The notes under the pieces were generated by a model. That model worked only from the letters and a program-made list of their open reading frames with translations. It did no database searches and was not told the origin of the DNA. From Sclerurus mexicanus (taxonomy: Eukaryota > Chordata > Aves > Passeriformes > Furnariidae), in assembly GCA_013396755.1 (NCBI GenBank), contig VWZF01000360.1, positions 463,603-527,602 on the forward strand: 64,000 nt of DNA. Reading direction: 5' to 3'. This document shows, piece after piece, positions 14,500-28,096 of the stretch. A program made the position numbers and the translations under genes. How positions within the stretch are numbered: the first letter of the stretch is position 1; the number at the start of each line of letters is the position of its first letter.

Positions 14500-15096
14500 T
14501 TGTTTGATATGGACTTTGTTTTTATGGCATCATGCAAGCAGGCAGTGACAGGGCTTAAAGCACGTGCCCCTGCTCCTGGGGCTTTGGCTGCCTGGGCTCA
14601 GGCCGGCTTAGAGAGAACACATCTGCTGACTTTGAAAGCTGCCGTGGAGAAAACTAGAAGAGGCCCCAGTAGACACTGCCTCTCCTTCCCTTGGGAACTG
14701 TTTTTAGCTGTGATTGTTTCCCTTTGCCTCTGCCTGAGCTATGTCACAGTTGTGTTACAGCTATGCCTGCACCTGGCCACGTACCCCGCTGATGAGGCCA
14801 CCCTACTGCCTCTGGCCAGCCCAGTGCACACCAGGACCCATCCTGTCACTCTGACTTCACCTGGTGATCACCAGCCCTCAGCTCTCCCTTTTCCTCACCC
14901 CACCCCTCCTCAGATTAGCTTGTTTGGCATGGTAGGACTGCCTCCAGCCAGGGATGACATAGTCCTGGCAGCCTGTGGGTACCCATTTTGGCTGGGTGCA
15001 GTTGTGCACCTACCCTACTGCACCCACAGCCCATGGCCCATGCCGTACCCCAACACAGAGCAGCGGTGCAGAAATTTGATCAGTATCTTCTGTTAG
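14500..15096 (+). other. GC-richer island with a 198-codon open frame; unassigned
   Basis: This is the longest ATG-to-stop frame in the window. The block from about 14540 to 15075 is clearly richer in G+C than its AT-rich flanks, which alone lengthens chance frames. The predicted product would have an Ala-rich start, a hydrophobic stretch at residues 65-93 (ELFLAVIVSLCLCLS and onward) that could pass as a membrane segment, and a Pro/His/Thr-rich second half. I recognise no domain. There is no convincing splice acceptor at its start and no polyadenylation signal close downstream. CA-rich, CC-rich text of this type is common in remnants of avian retroelements, so a decayed repeat is more likely than a gene. 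Codon-level conservation in another songbird would be needed to promote it. Confidence 0.3.
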
Positions 15097-18000
15097 TATC
15101 CACCCCGGATCAGAAGAGCACATCAATAAAACCTGAGGGATCTGAACAGCCAGGAAAACTGCAACACCATCTTTTGTCTTTAAAAGATGTATCTCCTAGC
15201 ACACTGTAATAACTCAGAAGAGCTTCATTTGTATAGAGATATCTACTGTGAAATTCCATTGATTGCATAATACAGTATTTCCTTTTGGAATTGGCAGCTA
15301 AAATATATAAAGCCCTTTACTGCAGGAGACTTGTGTCCAAAGTTAGTATACAGGAAATGTAGAAAAGAAAGCTAAATACAGGCTGTTCTCCTCTTCTTTG
15401 CTGTGATTTTAGAATAATATTCCCCATTCCTGTGCATTCCTTCCTCCAGAAGCACTGTGAGAAATAACTCAAACTGTCTGCTCTAGTAGAACAGCAAAAT
15501 TGCAAAGCCCTGGCTCTGAACAGAGGTGTAAAAGTACATCAAAAACCAAGAGAAAAAGAGGGAAAGGGGGGGAAAAAAAAGCCTCAACTGATATTTTCTT
15601 TTTCGATTGGTTCATTGTAGTACATATTCCACTAAATAACATATTCCATTAAATTTTAAAATACTACAGTTTTCAAAATGTTTGATCCTTCATTTTGGTT
15701 TGTATACTAGCAGAGTTAATTTAGTTGATTCTTTCCATAGTTATGAAAATTTGAATTTTCCTTTTTAGTTTTATCATGGGAATATTAATTCATTTATTCA
15801 GCTGATTCCAGGAACTGAAGTTTAAAAGTAGAACATTAAACATTGAAAAATTAAGAGCAAACCTCTAGGAGATGGCAACAATTACCACTACAAGAACTTT
15901 ACTTTTTAGCTTTTAAAGTTTTGCCATTCAAAATCACTACAGTTCAATAATGGAAACAGTAGAAGTCTTCTGATACTGCCTCCCAAAATCTCTCATCTTC
16001 AAACTAGAATTCCCATAAAATAAATCAAAACATCAAAAAAAGCAACAGCTTTTATGCAAAATACCAGCTACACATACACGTACTTTAATCCTCATCAGAC
16101 ACTTCGCATTTCTTACTTTCCCCACCCTCCCTGCTCATTTGCTTAATTGTCTATTACCATTAGGTTTTTTCATATGTTGGTAAAACATAATGTTAGAATT
16201 CAGTCAGTGAGTCTAGAGTTCAAGATTTTTCCTTTACAGTTAAATGAAAGGATTAATTCTGCAAAGCTAGGTCTACATATATTATAAAACTTAAAAGTTA
16301 AAATTAAAAATAGACATGAGCTGAGCTGTTTGCATTTCACTCAAAAATGTATTTTGAATTCAAGAAAGAAAAAAAAAGTGACTCTTACGAAGAGAATTAG
16401 AGAAAAGGACAAAGTTCAGAATAGGCTGAATTTCAATATCCAGTAGTCTACATTAGAATTCATTCCACTTGAATTCTATCAAAACTAGAATGACATTTCA
16501 GGTAAAGCTTTCTGAAATAAAGTTATGTATGCAATTATGATAGATTGCACAAAAGGAAAAACAAAGGTTTGTATCAGTAGACCTTGCTCTCCTTCAGGCA
16601 TCATTGCAGACCAGAACCAGGCTCACGGAAAGCTGCTGCTGATGACCCAGATGAGGAACACAGCTTTCTTTCCAGTTGTGTTTAGATATGCGTTCACCTG
16701 TATTAGCAACTTTCTGTTCTTTGCCTTCTGTCTTCTGTTACTAAGAGATATTCAGCACTTTCCTTCATCGTGCCTCTTGAGCTGAAATGAGAAAGACAGG
16801 CTCAACCTCTCATGAGCACAACTGTAAGAGGTATTTAGCAACTAAACTTTCCTTGTCATCACCCTGCAAGGAGAAATTCAGATACCTGACTTCCCATTTA
16901 CAATGCCAAAACCTAAACATTATGCCATCAAATTGTCTCTCTCTCACTATCTTTTAAAGCACTTATTAACAAGAGTAAAAGTCTCTTTCCAAAGAAGCCC
17001 TGGAGCATTTTGGCTGGTTTACATAGGGGCTGATTTCTTCACATGTAACAGAAATACCATAGTAATCAATCCACTAAGGGAGAAAAATTAAATATTCCCC
17101 CAGCTACTCAACTTCTAAAGGATTCCAGCAGTTTCTGAATTTAATTACTGACAAGTTTAGATATGCTGGGAGATTCCAGGGCTGATTTTATGCACTTTCC
17201 CTTGAACCTCTCTTGTCAGACTTTCTCACAGTTCTTCATAAATGAAGGCCCCAATTGTTTATACTAAATTGGAACATTGTGTTTATGTCCATATAGTTTA
17301 ATACTAAACATAAATGAAATCACATGAAAATTCTTGGTATGAGAAAAGAATACAGATCTCCAATGTAACTACTGTATCACACAGCACATAATTTATCTTA
17401 AAATCCAGAAAACAATATTGCTATTTAAATCCAAACAAATTATACTGCAATGTAAAAGAAAATACAGATTTATTCTCAATAAACAAGTGAGCCCTGATTT
17501 TTTTCACTGAGAATTCAGAAAACTTACTGTAGTACAAACACGTTCAATGCTAGCCTGAAATTCAAGGCTGCTATTGAGACTCAATTGCACATAGCAAAGA
17601 CTGCTGAGCAAACTTGCACAAAGTCAGCTATACCAGTTCATGTACTTTCCACAGCTTCAACTGGGGAGTGTTTGTGTGCACACAAGACCACTGAATTTGA
17701 AATCAGAGTTTCCAGCTACACAGAGCTGGCAGCTCCTGGCTTTTGAGCACTGTAGCCTGAAGTCAAATAAATTGTTCAAAGACAGTGTAGCTGCACATTC
17801 ATGTTCAGCTACAAAGGTCACATGCTTGGGATGCAAAGATCCAAGAAAAAGACTGAACAAGAGTTTGTGGTTGGAAGGAAAGTTCTTGAAAATATTTTGG
17901 GTTTATATTCACAGCAGAATACTCTCAGAACCATTTCCCTTTTATTGTTATTAAAAACACTTAGTAATGAAACACCTGAAGTTCCCTAAAATTAAAAAGT

Positions 18001-18284
18001 AAGATGATTAAAATATTCTCTTTACCAGAGAAAAAATTAACATTTCTCTTGACTCCTCCCAATGTTATAAAGCAGACGTCTTTATCCTTTCCTTGTATTT
18101 AAGCAAAAAATGCTGAGCAGAGGAAGATCACAACTAAACAGATTGTCAACTGCAAAAATCAAAGAATGACTTTCTGATCCCTTTTCCATCTTTCACTCTT
18201 ACTACAGTTGTGGTCCACACAACACCAGTAATAGCATTCGTTTTCATACTTCAGCATTTGAAACTCCAAGAAGTAGCAATGACA

Positions 18285-18316
18285 CTCAGGAATCATAGAA
18301 GCGCTAGGGTTGGATG
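18285..18316 (-). mobile_element. Possible short CR1 3' end scrap
   Basis: AGGAATCATAGAAGCGCTAG followed by GGTTGGATG resembles the reversed CR1 terminus (AATCATAGAATCRCTAGGTTGGAA...). Only about 30 bases match, so chance similarity cannot be excluded. Confidence 0.35.
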
Positions 18317-18888
18317 TGTTTTATTTAAGATACTTGCTAACTTACTCTGTCTGGTTAATAAATTGTCAGCAATTACATTACCTGTGAGTTACTGAAAATA
18401 CTAGGAGTAAGTGTAAACATTTATGTAGCTATAATATAGGTGGATTTAAAGATGTTACCCTTTGCTAATGCCTGTGGTGATTTTTTCATTGTCATGGACA
18501 AGAGGTGTAAATGGGTGTCTTTCAATGTCAGTTGTGACTTGAACCAAACCTTAATTAAACAAGCACTTTCTGCTTTGAAGAACCAATGAAGCATGTGGAA
18601 ACACACCACAAAAGAGAAACCAAAACATATGTCAGTATTTTGAGACATTTTTACAAAATGCTTGACGTATCTACTATGGGGTTATTACAAGGAAACAAAC
18701 AACTGAACACAAAAGGACTTTTTTTGTTGTAAGAGTAGAATTCAAATTCTTTGCACTACCTACAGTTCCATGAATGAGAACTCAATAAATCATAGCTGTA
18801 CCTCTGAAGACCTACATTTTCAGTGTATGACACTGTATTTTACCCTCCATAGACAAATATTCCCCATTAATCCATTTGGAAGCATTGG

Positions 18889-18918
18889 AAACATGCTTAT
18901 GCATGTGTAAGCATGTTT
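18889..18918. repeat. Perfect 11-bp inverted repeat (hairpin)
   Basis: AAACATGCTTA (18889-18899) and its exact complement TAAGCATGTTT (18908-18918) flank an 8-base spacer, TGCATGTG. The stem does not extend into a 60-80 base fold, so it is too short for a microRNA precursor. No T-run follows it. Confidence 0.6.
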
Positions 18919-19474
18919 TGGATTTAATGAGCAGTGAAAAAATAAACAACAGTGATAACACTTCAGCACAGTTTATAAACTGGTATTTGGAAATGTACAT
19001 GCACTGTAGAGGGAGTTCCATACTATTACTTGAAACAAAAATAAACAGCTATCAGTAAGTACTTCCCCCATATAAAAATACATTTGACAACCTTACTTAG
19101 TGTTGTGTAAGAACATCATATTTGGAAAACAACAAGCAGCAAAGAATTATTTTACAGAGGCAGCTCCTTTCAGGACCTAGCTTTAGATGCAAAAGGGAAA
19201 TCTTTTAGCTAGAGCATACCTTGCATCAGAGCTTATTCTCTGTTGATTGGAAACAAAAATTTATTAAGTTTCAGTTTCTTAGTGAAGCTGAACTGCCTTC
19301 AGCATGAAGACCTGAGCAGAGGAGCAAACTCAAATTGGATGTAAAATTCCCATTTCACCAGTCACTCCTAGCTAGCTGGATTCTCAGATACATCCTAGGA
19401 AAAGTTTAAATTTTTAACACCATTAAAATTCAACCAGTATATGGCATGACATTCATTGTGCTGTGCTAATGAGG

Positions 19475-19488
19475 AAAAAAAAAAAAAA
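19475..19488 (+). repeat. A14 homopolymer
   Basis: An uninterrupted run of 14 A. No retroelement body or processed pseudogene is recognisable immediately upstream. Confidence 0.85.
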
Positions 19489-22400
19489 GTAGGAGCTTCT
19501 TCCTACAGATTCTCATAACACAGATTCCTTAGCTAGGTTTGAGGCTACCAGATGCCCTCTTAAAAACGGGACTTTAAATAGGTGTTATCATCAGGAAGAT
19601 AGAGCCAAACCAGAAGATGAAGTAACTTAGCTTGCAGTACATTAATTTTATATAGAGGAGGTGTAAAATCAAGGGAAGCAGAGTTGATACAGGTCACTGA
19701 GGTGGAAGTGAAAAAAAAATCCATCTGTTAAAGTTAAGCATTGGGGAATAGGAGGGAAAAATACTGTACAGATGGAAAAATGCACAGTCAAATGAAGGAG
19801 TTAAAAAAAGGATTGGAAATATGGAACTGGTAAAGTATTTCCTACTAGAGTTAGCTGGAGAGGATGTTATTCTAATTCAGAGAAACATGATTATGTTTTC
19901 ATCTCCCTTTTTTTCAGCCCAGTGATAAAACAAAAGACTGGACATTTGCATTGTACTCATATGTAAATAGAGAAAACACCAATGAAAAATAAGGGAACCA
20001 ATTAGTGTATTCTGTAGAGGCAATCCAAATTACCATGGCTAGGCAGTTCAGCATACATAGGAAAGAACAAGTAAGGGAGAATTTCTTCCTTAAACGAAAG
20101 TGTTTGGACCTCAGCATGATCTCACTTTTGAAGTTGTTACTAGGACACCTGATCCTAGTATTTTAACTACACTCAGCAGCAATTTTCTTTCATAGATGGC
20201 TTCCCATGGACTGTGATAGAGGGAGAACATGACAAACCCTGAGCAAAATGCAGCCTAAAAAATAGTGCATTGGGATTTTATTATAAAACATCTACACCCA
20301 AACATACAGCAATAAAAGAAGACAGTAAAGGTGTTGGATGAAAGTGACGTAGAACTCACCAGTAGGCATGTACTACAGGAGATCCCAGTTAAGAAATGGG
20401 AATGGGCAATTGCAAAGGCTTCAGAAAGAGAGGTGTTCGCACACACACCAACAGAAGGCTTCCTTGTGCAAAACAAAAGCAAGAAACAGAGACAGGAAGG
20501 AAATCACAGGGAATAGCTTGAGTAGAAGCCAAAATGCGGTTTCAGATCTGTGTAAATGTCAAGGTGGGGGACAGAGAGCAGAGAGATCTACCGTGTATTG
20601 CTAAAAATCAATTCTCCAATCAAACAAAATTATGTGAGAAGGAGGGAGAAAGGAGAGAAAGGAACAAGTATATTGATTAAGGCTGGTGTTCCCAAAAGTT
20701 ACACTTTCTACCTGTAAAAAAACCCACAAGGTTCTAGCAGTGCTGGTAGATATGAATAAGAACTGTAAATATGAGCTGAAAGAGGAAAAGTGTAATTTGA
20801 TACTAAAACACAAGGCACAAGAAGAATATTCAGAGTAAAAACTGGTCAAATGGAGAACACTCCCAGATTAAAATTTTGTAATCTCTTTATCTTTCAGTTC
20901 CCAGATGAAAATGGATGACCAAAACATTAGAACAAAGAAGGAGGAAAAAACACTAACAAATACTCTTTCTTCCATTTTCACTGAAAGTAATGAAGATTGA
21001 AGGAAATTAAATGGCTGTCAAAGGCAGGAATTAATGCAATTAGGAGAATTATTTTTAAAGGAACATAAATAATATTAGGAGGAAGCACATTGTATGAAGC
21101 TTCTCAGGTGTCAGAGAGTTCAGTAGATTCATTAATTTCCAAGGTTCCTTTTAATCCATGCTTATAAAGCACTATCTTAAAACTTTTCTGGTTAACTCTT
21201 CCAATTCTGCAACTCTTCAGCAAATAACATTTATCAGATATCAGGTAAAAAACTAATCTCAAAAATTGTAATGCCATCTCTTATTGGAAACCTTTTTTTT
21301 CCCCATGACCATAACAATGAAGCCTAACCGCAAGGTGAGAAAAGAACGATCTAGTAATTATAAACTGAATATACATCACCTGATTATGGTGGCTATGGTG
21401 CTGCCATCAATAATAAACAAGACACATAGAAACAGCTGTTTCTACACAACTAGACTATGCATGTTGCACAGAAACACCACCCAGAGAAGTTCTTGTGGAG
21501 TGCTGGCGTGGGAGTGCTATGCTCAGTGTAACTTTCTGTATCCTTGTCCAATATATAGCTGCTGGCATGGTAGAGCAAAATCTAAATATGGAAAAGAAGA
21601 GTTAAAGGGGAAGTACTAGAAATAAAACAAAATTTTAAATAGAGGCAGAAGCCCTCTTGTACTAGATCTGCCTTTTAGACTTTCTTTCAAGGTCAGAAGC
21701 TGAACCACAGTGGAGAATTCTTCTCAGGCTAATCCATACCATAATAAGCAAATATCAGCATGAAGAATATGAGGCCAATTTATGTTGCTCATACCATGGT
21801 TGACATCAGAACTAGACTATGCAAAACTTTTTGAAGCCTAACTTGTTTGAGAAAAAGATTTTTGATGATGAACTCTTTGCATTAACAGCAAATGTTAAGA
21901 CTTTGACTCAGTATGACTAAGGTTTCATCATTCTTACATAGGAATATGTACAGTATAGCTTTTTTCCCTCCTAATTCTCATTTCACTCTATGATCCAAAT
22001 GGTCTCCTTGTGATGACCCACTGGATGATCCACTAGGTTTCCGAATGGTAAAGAAAAGTTTAGAAAATGAAGGTGACAGTTTTCACACTACCTTCAGAAC
22101 TAAAGAAGGAGATTGCCAACCTGAAATACATTTGGACTACCTACTCATCTGACCTAAATTACAAGCTCTTTCTGACAGCTGGGAGAAAGCCTGTCAAGAA
22201 GCTGAAACCTGTTCTTTTCAAAGCATTTGGAACTTGATTGGAACAAAACCTGTTTTCTTGAATAGGAATTTACATATGTGCTCTTTTTTTTACAAGTGTA
22301 GGCCAAGAAATTGCCCAAGATCTAGGAAACTAGTAGATGGTTAAATCAGGATTTGAGACTTCCAAGAAACAAATAATGACAAGAATAATCTTAAATGTTT

Positions 22401-25400
22401 TCTTTCTTTTTTTCTCCTTTTTTTTTCCTCCCTGAAATTACTATAGGTAGATTTTTGGGGCTTTTTAAGCTAACAATGACTTTAGTTTTTTGAAAAACAT
22501 CCTGCTTGCATTCCCACTTTTGAAAACTCAGATTGAGGCTTATGAAGAAGACTGTACAGACTGTTACCTTAACTTTTGAAAGTCTATGAGGGAGTTAAAA
22601 AGAAATTGCTTAGAAAATCCTACTGTGAAGCTCAGATGGCACGTGGGCACGTTCACAAGCTTGGTTGCTTACACATTTACTCACTGAAGAAATCAGATTG
22701 AGCCTCACGATAGGTTTCTTAGTATGATGCATTTCTGTATTTTGAGAAGGGCTGACTCTGGCACCACTGGAATGGCTGCATTGCAGACATAAGCCATGCC
22801 AAAGTAAAGGTCCAGGTCTGGCAATTTTTAAGGCAATTTTTAATGTGAGTTATAATTGACCTTAGAAGTCTAAAAGTGAATTATAAAACCACTCACTGAC
22901 AAGTTTAATTAGAAGTGAAATGAACTATATGTGATGCAAAAGAGGAGTTTCCTTTTCTGCTGCCTCTTCCTTCACACAGGCACCACCAGATGACATGAGA
23001 ATATGATGCAATGTCTTTCTACATTTGTTTTTCTGCCATTGAAAGGTAACATGTAATTATACATCACATAGAACAAGCATGGAGTAGAGCGGAGTGCAAT
23101 CAAGATTTGCTACTCTAAACAGAAAAAAAAAATCTCAAATCCTTTGCAAGCACATACAAAAGTTAAGATAAAGATATTCCAGAAGGTTCTTTTTGCAGAA
23201 AAGACACAGAGCAATTACTGCTATTACCATCCAGCGAAAGACTGAACTGTGTCTCCTCATGAAACTGCTCCTTTCACACTGCATCCCTTCCCCTTCTCCT
23301 CCTGAGCAAGAGAAAGAGTGTACTAAACTTTCTCCCACATCTCTGAGTATGTTTATTTACCTTCAGGTATCTCATCCTAATTTATTGTACCTGGCCTTGC
23401 TGTCCCAATAAGGGCAATACCTAATAACTGCAGCACCTTGGAAATTTTGTTGATGGCTGAAAAGGGATAAACAGTCTTTTCTAAACCTTACATAATAAGA
23501 AAAAAATTGTCAATGACTCATCTCTCTGTGTCCAAAATTTGTTATTATACAGATATGAAGATGAACATTTATGGTACTATTTTGTCATGAGTAACAATTC
23601 AGCATTCCCAGGAAAAAGTACCTTACTATGGGAAAGTAAAGATCACAGGACTTCAGTTTCTTTTTCATCTCTGGCTGACATGTTCCAAGTCATATGGCTT
23701 TATAAATTCTTACTGATCTCCATCAACATGTCTCTTTGATGTTTAAAGTCTCAGCTGGAGTCACATTTGTAAGCCAATACCTCCTTTCAAAATATTTATG
23801 TCCTTTGACTCAAAGTTCAAAACAGGGCAAGATTCACTTTGTATAATTGCTTTGAGCAAGCACAGTATTTCTGTTATACCAGTTCAAGAGACAGGCATGT
23901 TGTGTATTTTAAGACACTAAAGCTCATGCAACTTTTGACACTGGTGACGAAGAACTATAACCTTTTAGTATAGAGGAAAATGTGCTCAGTTCTTTGCACA
24001 TTAAGCTGGTTTTGACTGTACTGAAATCGAGTTCAGTGGTCTAAAAGTTTTACAGGAAGAAAATCAAGCTGTAACAAATGGAAATCAAGTGCATAGTTTA
24101 CTTTAACTCCAATATATGCATAAACTACCTATGAAAAATATATAATGGAATGAGAATGGTGATTAAGTCATTAGTTCATTAGATATTTATCTCAAAGAAT
24201 TTCATTAATAATGAGATCCTTTCTCCAGAATTTTTTAAGTGATACATATTTTCTCTAGCAGGAGACAAAACGGTGAATTTCAGTTTCTAGAGCTCTGTGA
24301 AGAGTATCGATTTTATGTATATCACCACAGATTTTGTTTTGCAAGACTTTTAGATTTACGGTTCCAGTACCCTTCTGCTTCCTAGGTATTCTTGGCAAGA
24401 TGCTGAAGCCCTCAACAGGATGCCAGTTCTTCAACTAGATGATCCAGAGAAAGCGTGTGAGACAGATAGAGAGGAGGAGTAGTTCCTTCATTTCTCACTG
24501 ATTTGCATAGCTCATTCTGTCTGGGCTGGACGGCTCAAACCAGCTGCTGCAGAAGAGATGTCAGTTGCCACACAGAAAGATACATCCCAAATCTTCCCAT
24601 AACTCATATTCCAGATCCCCTGTTCCCAAAGCAAGAGTCAAATAGAGGATTATATTAAACATAGGTGTCAGTTTCAATCCCTCTGCAGCTGAGCCTGACT
24701 GGTGCTGCTGTCTTCTCTCTCTCATTTACATTCTCCCATCTGTGCTTCCTTCATTTCCTGCCACCCCACACAAATTATTACACTCTTTTCACAGTCCTCC
24801 TCCATCTCTTTCCTTCTCCCATTACAGCCTCTGTCATTGCCTTCCCACTTGCCCTTGCCTTTCCTAGACTGTCACAATCCTTCCTCCTTACCCAGCTTCA
24901 ACCATCACAGGTCCTTCCCTCCCTTGCTCTACCTTACCTCTCCCCATCGCCACCTGTGTCAGTGTCTAAAGCTTCCTGCACCTGGTGAATTTATTACAAA
25001 TCTGTACAAATACAGCAAAAACATGGAAGTCTATAAGCCTTATGTGACACTACATTGCATTTTCATCTTTCATCAAGCATATATATAACATTGGAAACAG
25101 CGGTGTAGATAAAAGATGTCTCTTTTAAATGAGATGTATTTTTTCTTTTGTATTTCAGTTAATTATTTTTTCATTCATAGCCCAATGAAAGAAATATTTC
25201 TGTATTCTCTCAGCCTCAGAAATTTTGCAGAAAATTCTGGTGACTTTCTGGCTAATCTCTTTGAGGAACATTGGAAATTACCAATTATCTTTCCATATTT
25301 TCAGCTTTTTATATCTAAGGACAGTCTTCTACACACAGAAAACCTAGTGGAATATGGCTACTTCATAAAATAAATGCCTCCACATTATCCTCCCTATATG

Positions 25401-27910
25401 AAATTCATTAAATGGCATTTTATGATGAACCAGCAGAGAACATCATGACCATTGACATGCCAGAGCAGCTCCAGATATTCTACAAAGACTGTTTTACATT
25501 GAAACCATTCACTACTAGGTGACTGCCCAGGTGATTATCTGCCAAACTACAAGACAGAGCTTTTAACCAAAGAGAAAACTGAACTGACAACAACAATGTT
25601 GTGGCTTACTTTAAAACTTAATATATTTATATAATTTCTGCACTTTTTTTTTAATTAACAAATGTAAACTCTTTAATTCAAACCATAGAAAGCCATATTT
25701 CTATAATCAGGCTTTCCCTATACCCATGCTAGACCAAACAGGGACATCTTCCATCTCAAAGAACCCATTGTTCCTTGTATCTATATACTTTCCTGCAACT
25801 GCAACAATTGACAGAGAAATCCGCTTTTCAGAACCGGCTTCTGCTTCCCTCCTGTTGCATCCACATTCTTAATGTTTCAAAAAGAATGGCATAACACATT
25901 CACAAACCCACTGTGAAGTCAGTAGGAAATTTTGTCTGTAAGGTATTCCCTATTCTGTGGCAGAAGGGAAATTTGTGAGAATGCACAGGATCTACTTGAC
26001 TTACATATCTCTGTGTCATTCTCTAGCAAAGAGAAGTCAATTCTGTGAGGAAAATTATCATTAAGAAAGAACTGCTGTGACATAATTACCCCCGCTTTAT
26101 TTGAGACAGGCTGGTTATTATCTTGTGAGGAATCAGATGAGAAGGGTCAGTGAATGGACACTCTGTGGAATAGGTTGCAAAAATTCAGAAAAGAAATGGC
26201 TCTTCCCTCTATGATCTGCAGCATTATCCCTGGTCTGCAGGGGTTTAGAGATTATTAGGGCAAGCTAATCAGCTTATGATACAGGGGTGCACTCCATACC
26301 AGGATTTTTCCTGCTCACTGAAAAAGCTAGAAAATAACTGCTCTAGACCCCTTACAAGCAGACTTTGTCTGTATAATTGCATTCTGCCAGAACAGCTACA
26401 TAAGAGGAATTAACTAAATTTTACTAAAGGGCAGAAATTTCCAGTGACCCAGAAAGCTTGCTTCTCTACACTGCCCTATACCTATGTGTCACTATTCTTG
26501 CCCAGCTTTACCATTAGCAAACCCTGGCTTCGAGTAGGGCCTGATAAGAGTGTGTGGAATCCACCTACACAGAACTCCAGCAAGTTTGCTGGGATTTCCC
26601 ACTCTGAATCAGGAACAAAAAAATGTATGTAATGTAATGTGTACAGCTGGTTGTATTTATAGGCTATGACTCCTCTGACCAATCACACATTTGGGGATTT
26701 TGGTGTTACAGAAGTTACTCAACACTCTGCTTTATATTAGGTGTCAAGGAAGAAAGTTGTACTTGTTTGTAGAAATAAGATGGCATTTCTATATGGAAAG
26801 CACAAAACCAGATCTATTGTCATAGGATAGCCTTGAATTAGGCCCTCAAAAACTAGTTCTACTCTGACATCTTGAACTTTTGCTTTGATTCTAAGTGGGG
26901 AAAAGAGGACTCACATGCATGACATAATTTGATGATGAATGTCCAAAAAAGAATTTATTCTGGCTATTTATTTTGCATGCAGTGTTGCGTAAGTTTATTT
27001 TTATACCTGTGACATTTTTATTTGCTATTGGCTCTTCCTAAAAACAATAAGCCCTTCCTGTGTTTTTGCAGACTATTGTAAGTAAACAACTCTCCTTTTG
27101 GTTTTAAAATTATCTTTTGGACAAGGAACATTTGTCCTACATAACCTCCAGTAAATTAAAGAGGATGTTGACTAGAAGACATATCTGTGTATAATATATT
27201 ACAGAAAGTTTCATGTCTTCCTATGTAGCACTTTTCTACTGTTTTTCCACTGTGGGCAACAAGCCATTCTGAAGTGATCAATAAGTCAGAAATTTCCCAA
27301 GTGCCATATTTTTAATGAAAATTACAACAGGCAGCTGGTGTTTCATGTAGATCTGGACCTTTCCCACCTCCTGATCTTTTCTTCTACATTGGTTTATGGT
27401 CAGATTTTTCAAAGAGCTCAATGACAGTAGTAGACCATTTTGAAGGCCTAACAAAAAACCTATAAAAATCTTGGAAGCTCAAAAAACACCAAACAATAGA
27501 AAACTGGAAATATAGTCTGCATCTAGGACCTGGCTTACTGTTCCAGGCTATCTCTTTTTTTGAAGTTCTCAAAATCACTTGCAAGATCTCAAGGAATCTG
27601 TTGAAACTGATTTTGCACAAATCCTACTCCAATCAAATATATGAGATCTTTAGAATAGCTGGAGAAAACCAGGTAGGGGATTTTTAGCCTAATAGCTTTT
27701 TAGGAATTATTTCTCTTTAGAATATTTCAGTTTCCTACATCCCATCCATCCTCCCAGTTTCATCCCTCCATTCTTTCCCTTGCAACATTCCTCAGCTAAA
27801 CTATATGCTGCTCCTTCTCCTTTTCCAGCCCGCCTTTCCATAACTACAAGTCCTGTATTCATGTATTATCTCAAATTTTTACAGCGGACGTTGCAGTCTT
27901 TAACTTCTGT

Positions 27911-28096
27911 CTATTCGTGGACAGGCTTGAAAGGGGCAATTCTGCTTGGTTGTATATGGTGAGAACTATTTGCTCTTCGTCTTCCATTCTCCTTCATGCT
28001 CATGTGGAAGTGGATAGACATCCCTGATCCATGCTTTGTGCTTGTTACAAATGTTGTCCCAATTTTTCCATTTTGAATACCTGCATGTTTTCTGAG
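27911..28096 (-). pseudogene. Exon-like frame with a faint glutamine-synthetase-like motif
   Basis: On the minus strand a strong pyrimidine tract ending in CTTCTTTTCCAG (acceptor AG at 28098-28097) opens directly into a 61-codon frame that stops at 27911. Residues 22-33, GSGMSIHFHMSM (28030-27995), preceded by GTTFVTSTKH, resemble the catalytic loop of class I glutamine synthetases and of the vertebrate relative lengsin, where K-x(n)-GSGxHxH-x-S is typical. Against a working exon: two extra residues lie between GSGM and HFH, no good donor GT follows, and the frame ends in a stop after unrelated sequence. I found no other part of such a protein nearby. It may be a decayed exon, a terminal exon of an unknown transcript, or coincidence. 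Confidence 0.22.

Larger units (their letters stand above)
15097..27910. other. About 12.8 kb of unique-looking AT-rich noncoding DNA
   Basis: No gene is supportable. A pyrimidine-rich strand segment at 24690-24970 yields Ser/Leu/Pro frames that are composition artefacts. Small items inside, listed separately, are a possible CR1 scrap at 18285-18316 and a perfect hairpin at 18889-18918. An A14 run lies at 19475-19488. Confidence 0.55.

Noticed and set aside
24665..25088. Ser/Leu/Pro-rich frames of 107 and 128 codons
   Set aside because: They come from a pyrimidine-rich strand. Two overlapping frames are open at once, which is typical of biased composition.
27720..27850. Polypyrimidine stretch as a promoter or splice tract
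   Set aside because: No partner site or frame is associated with it. It is common in avian introns and intergenic DNA.
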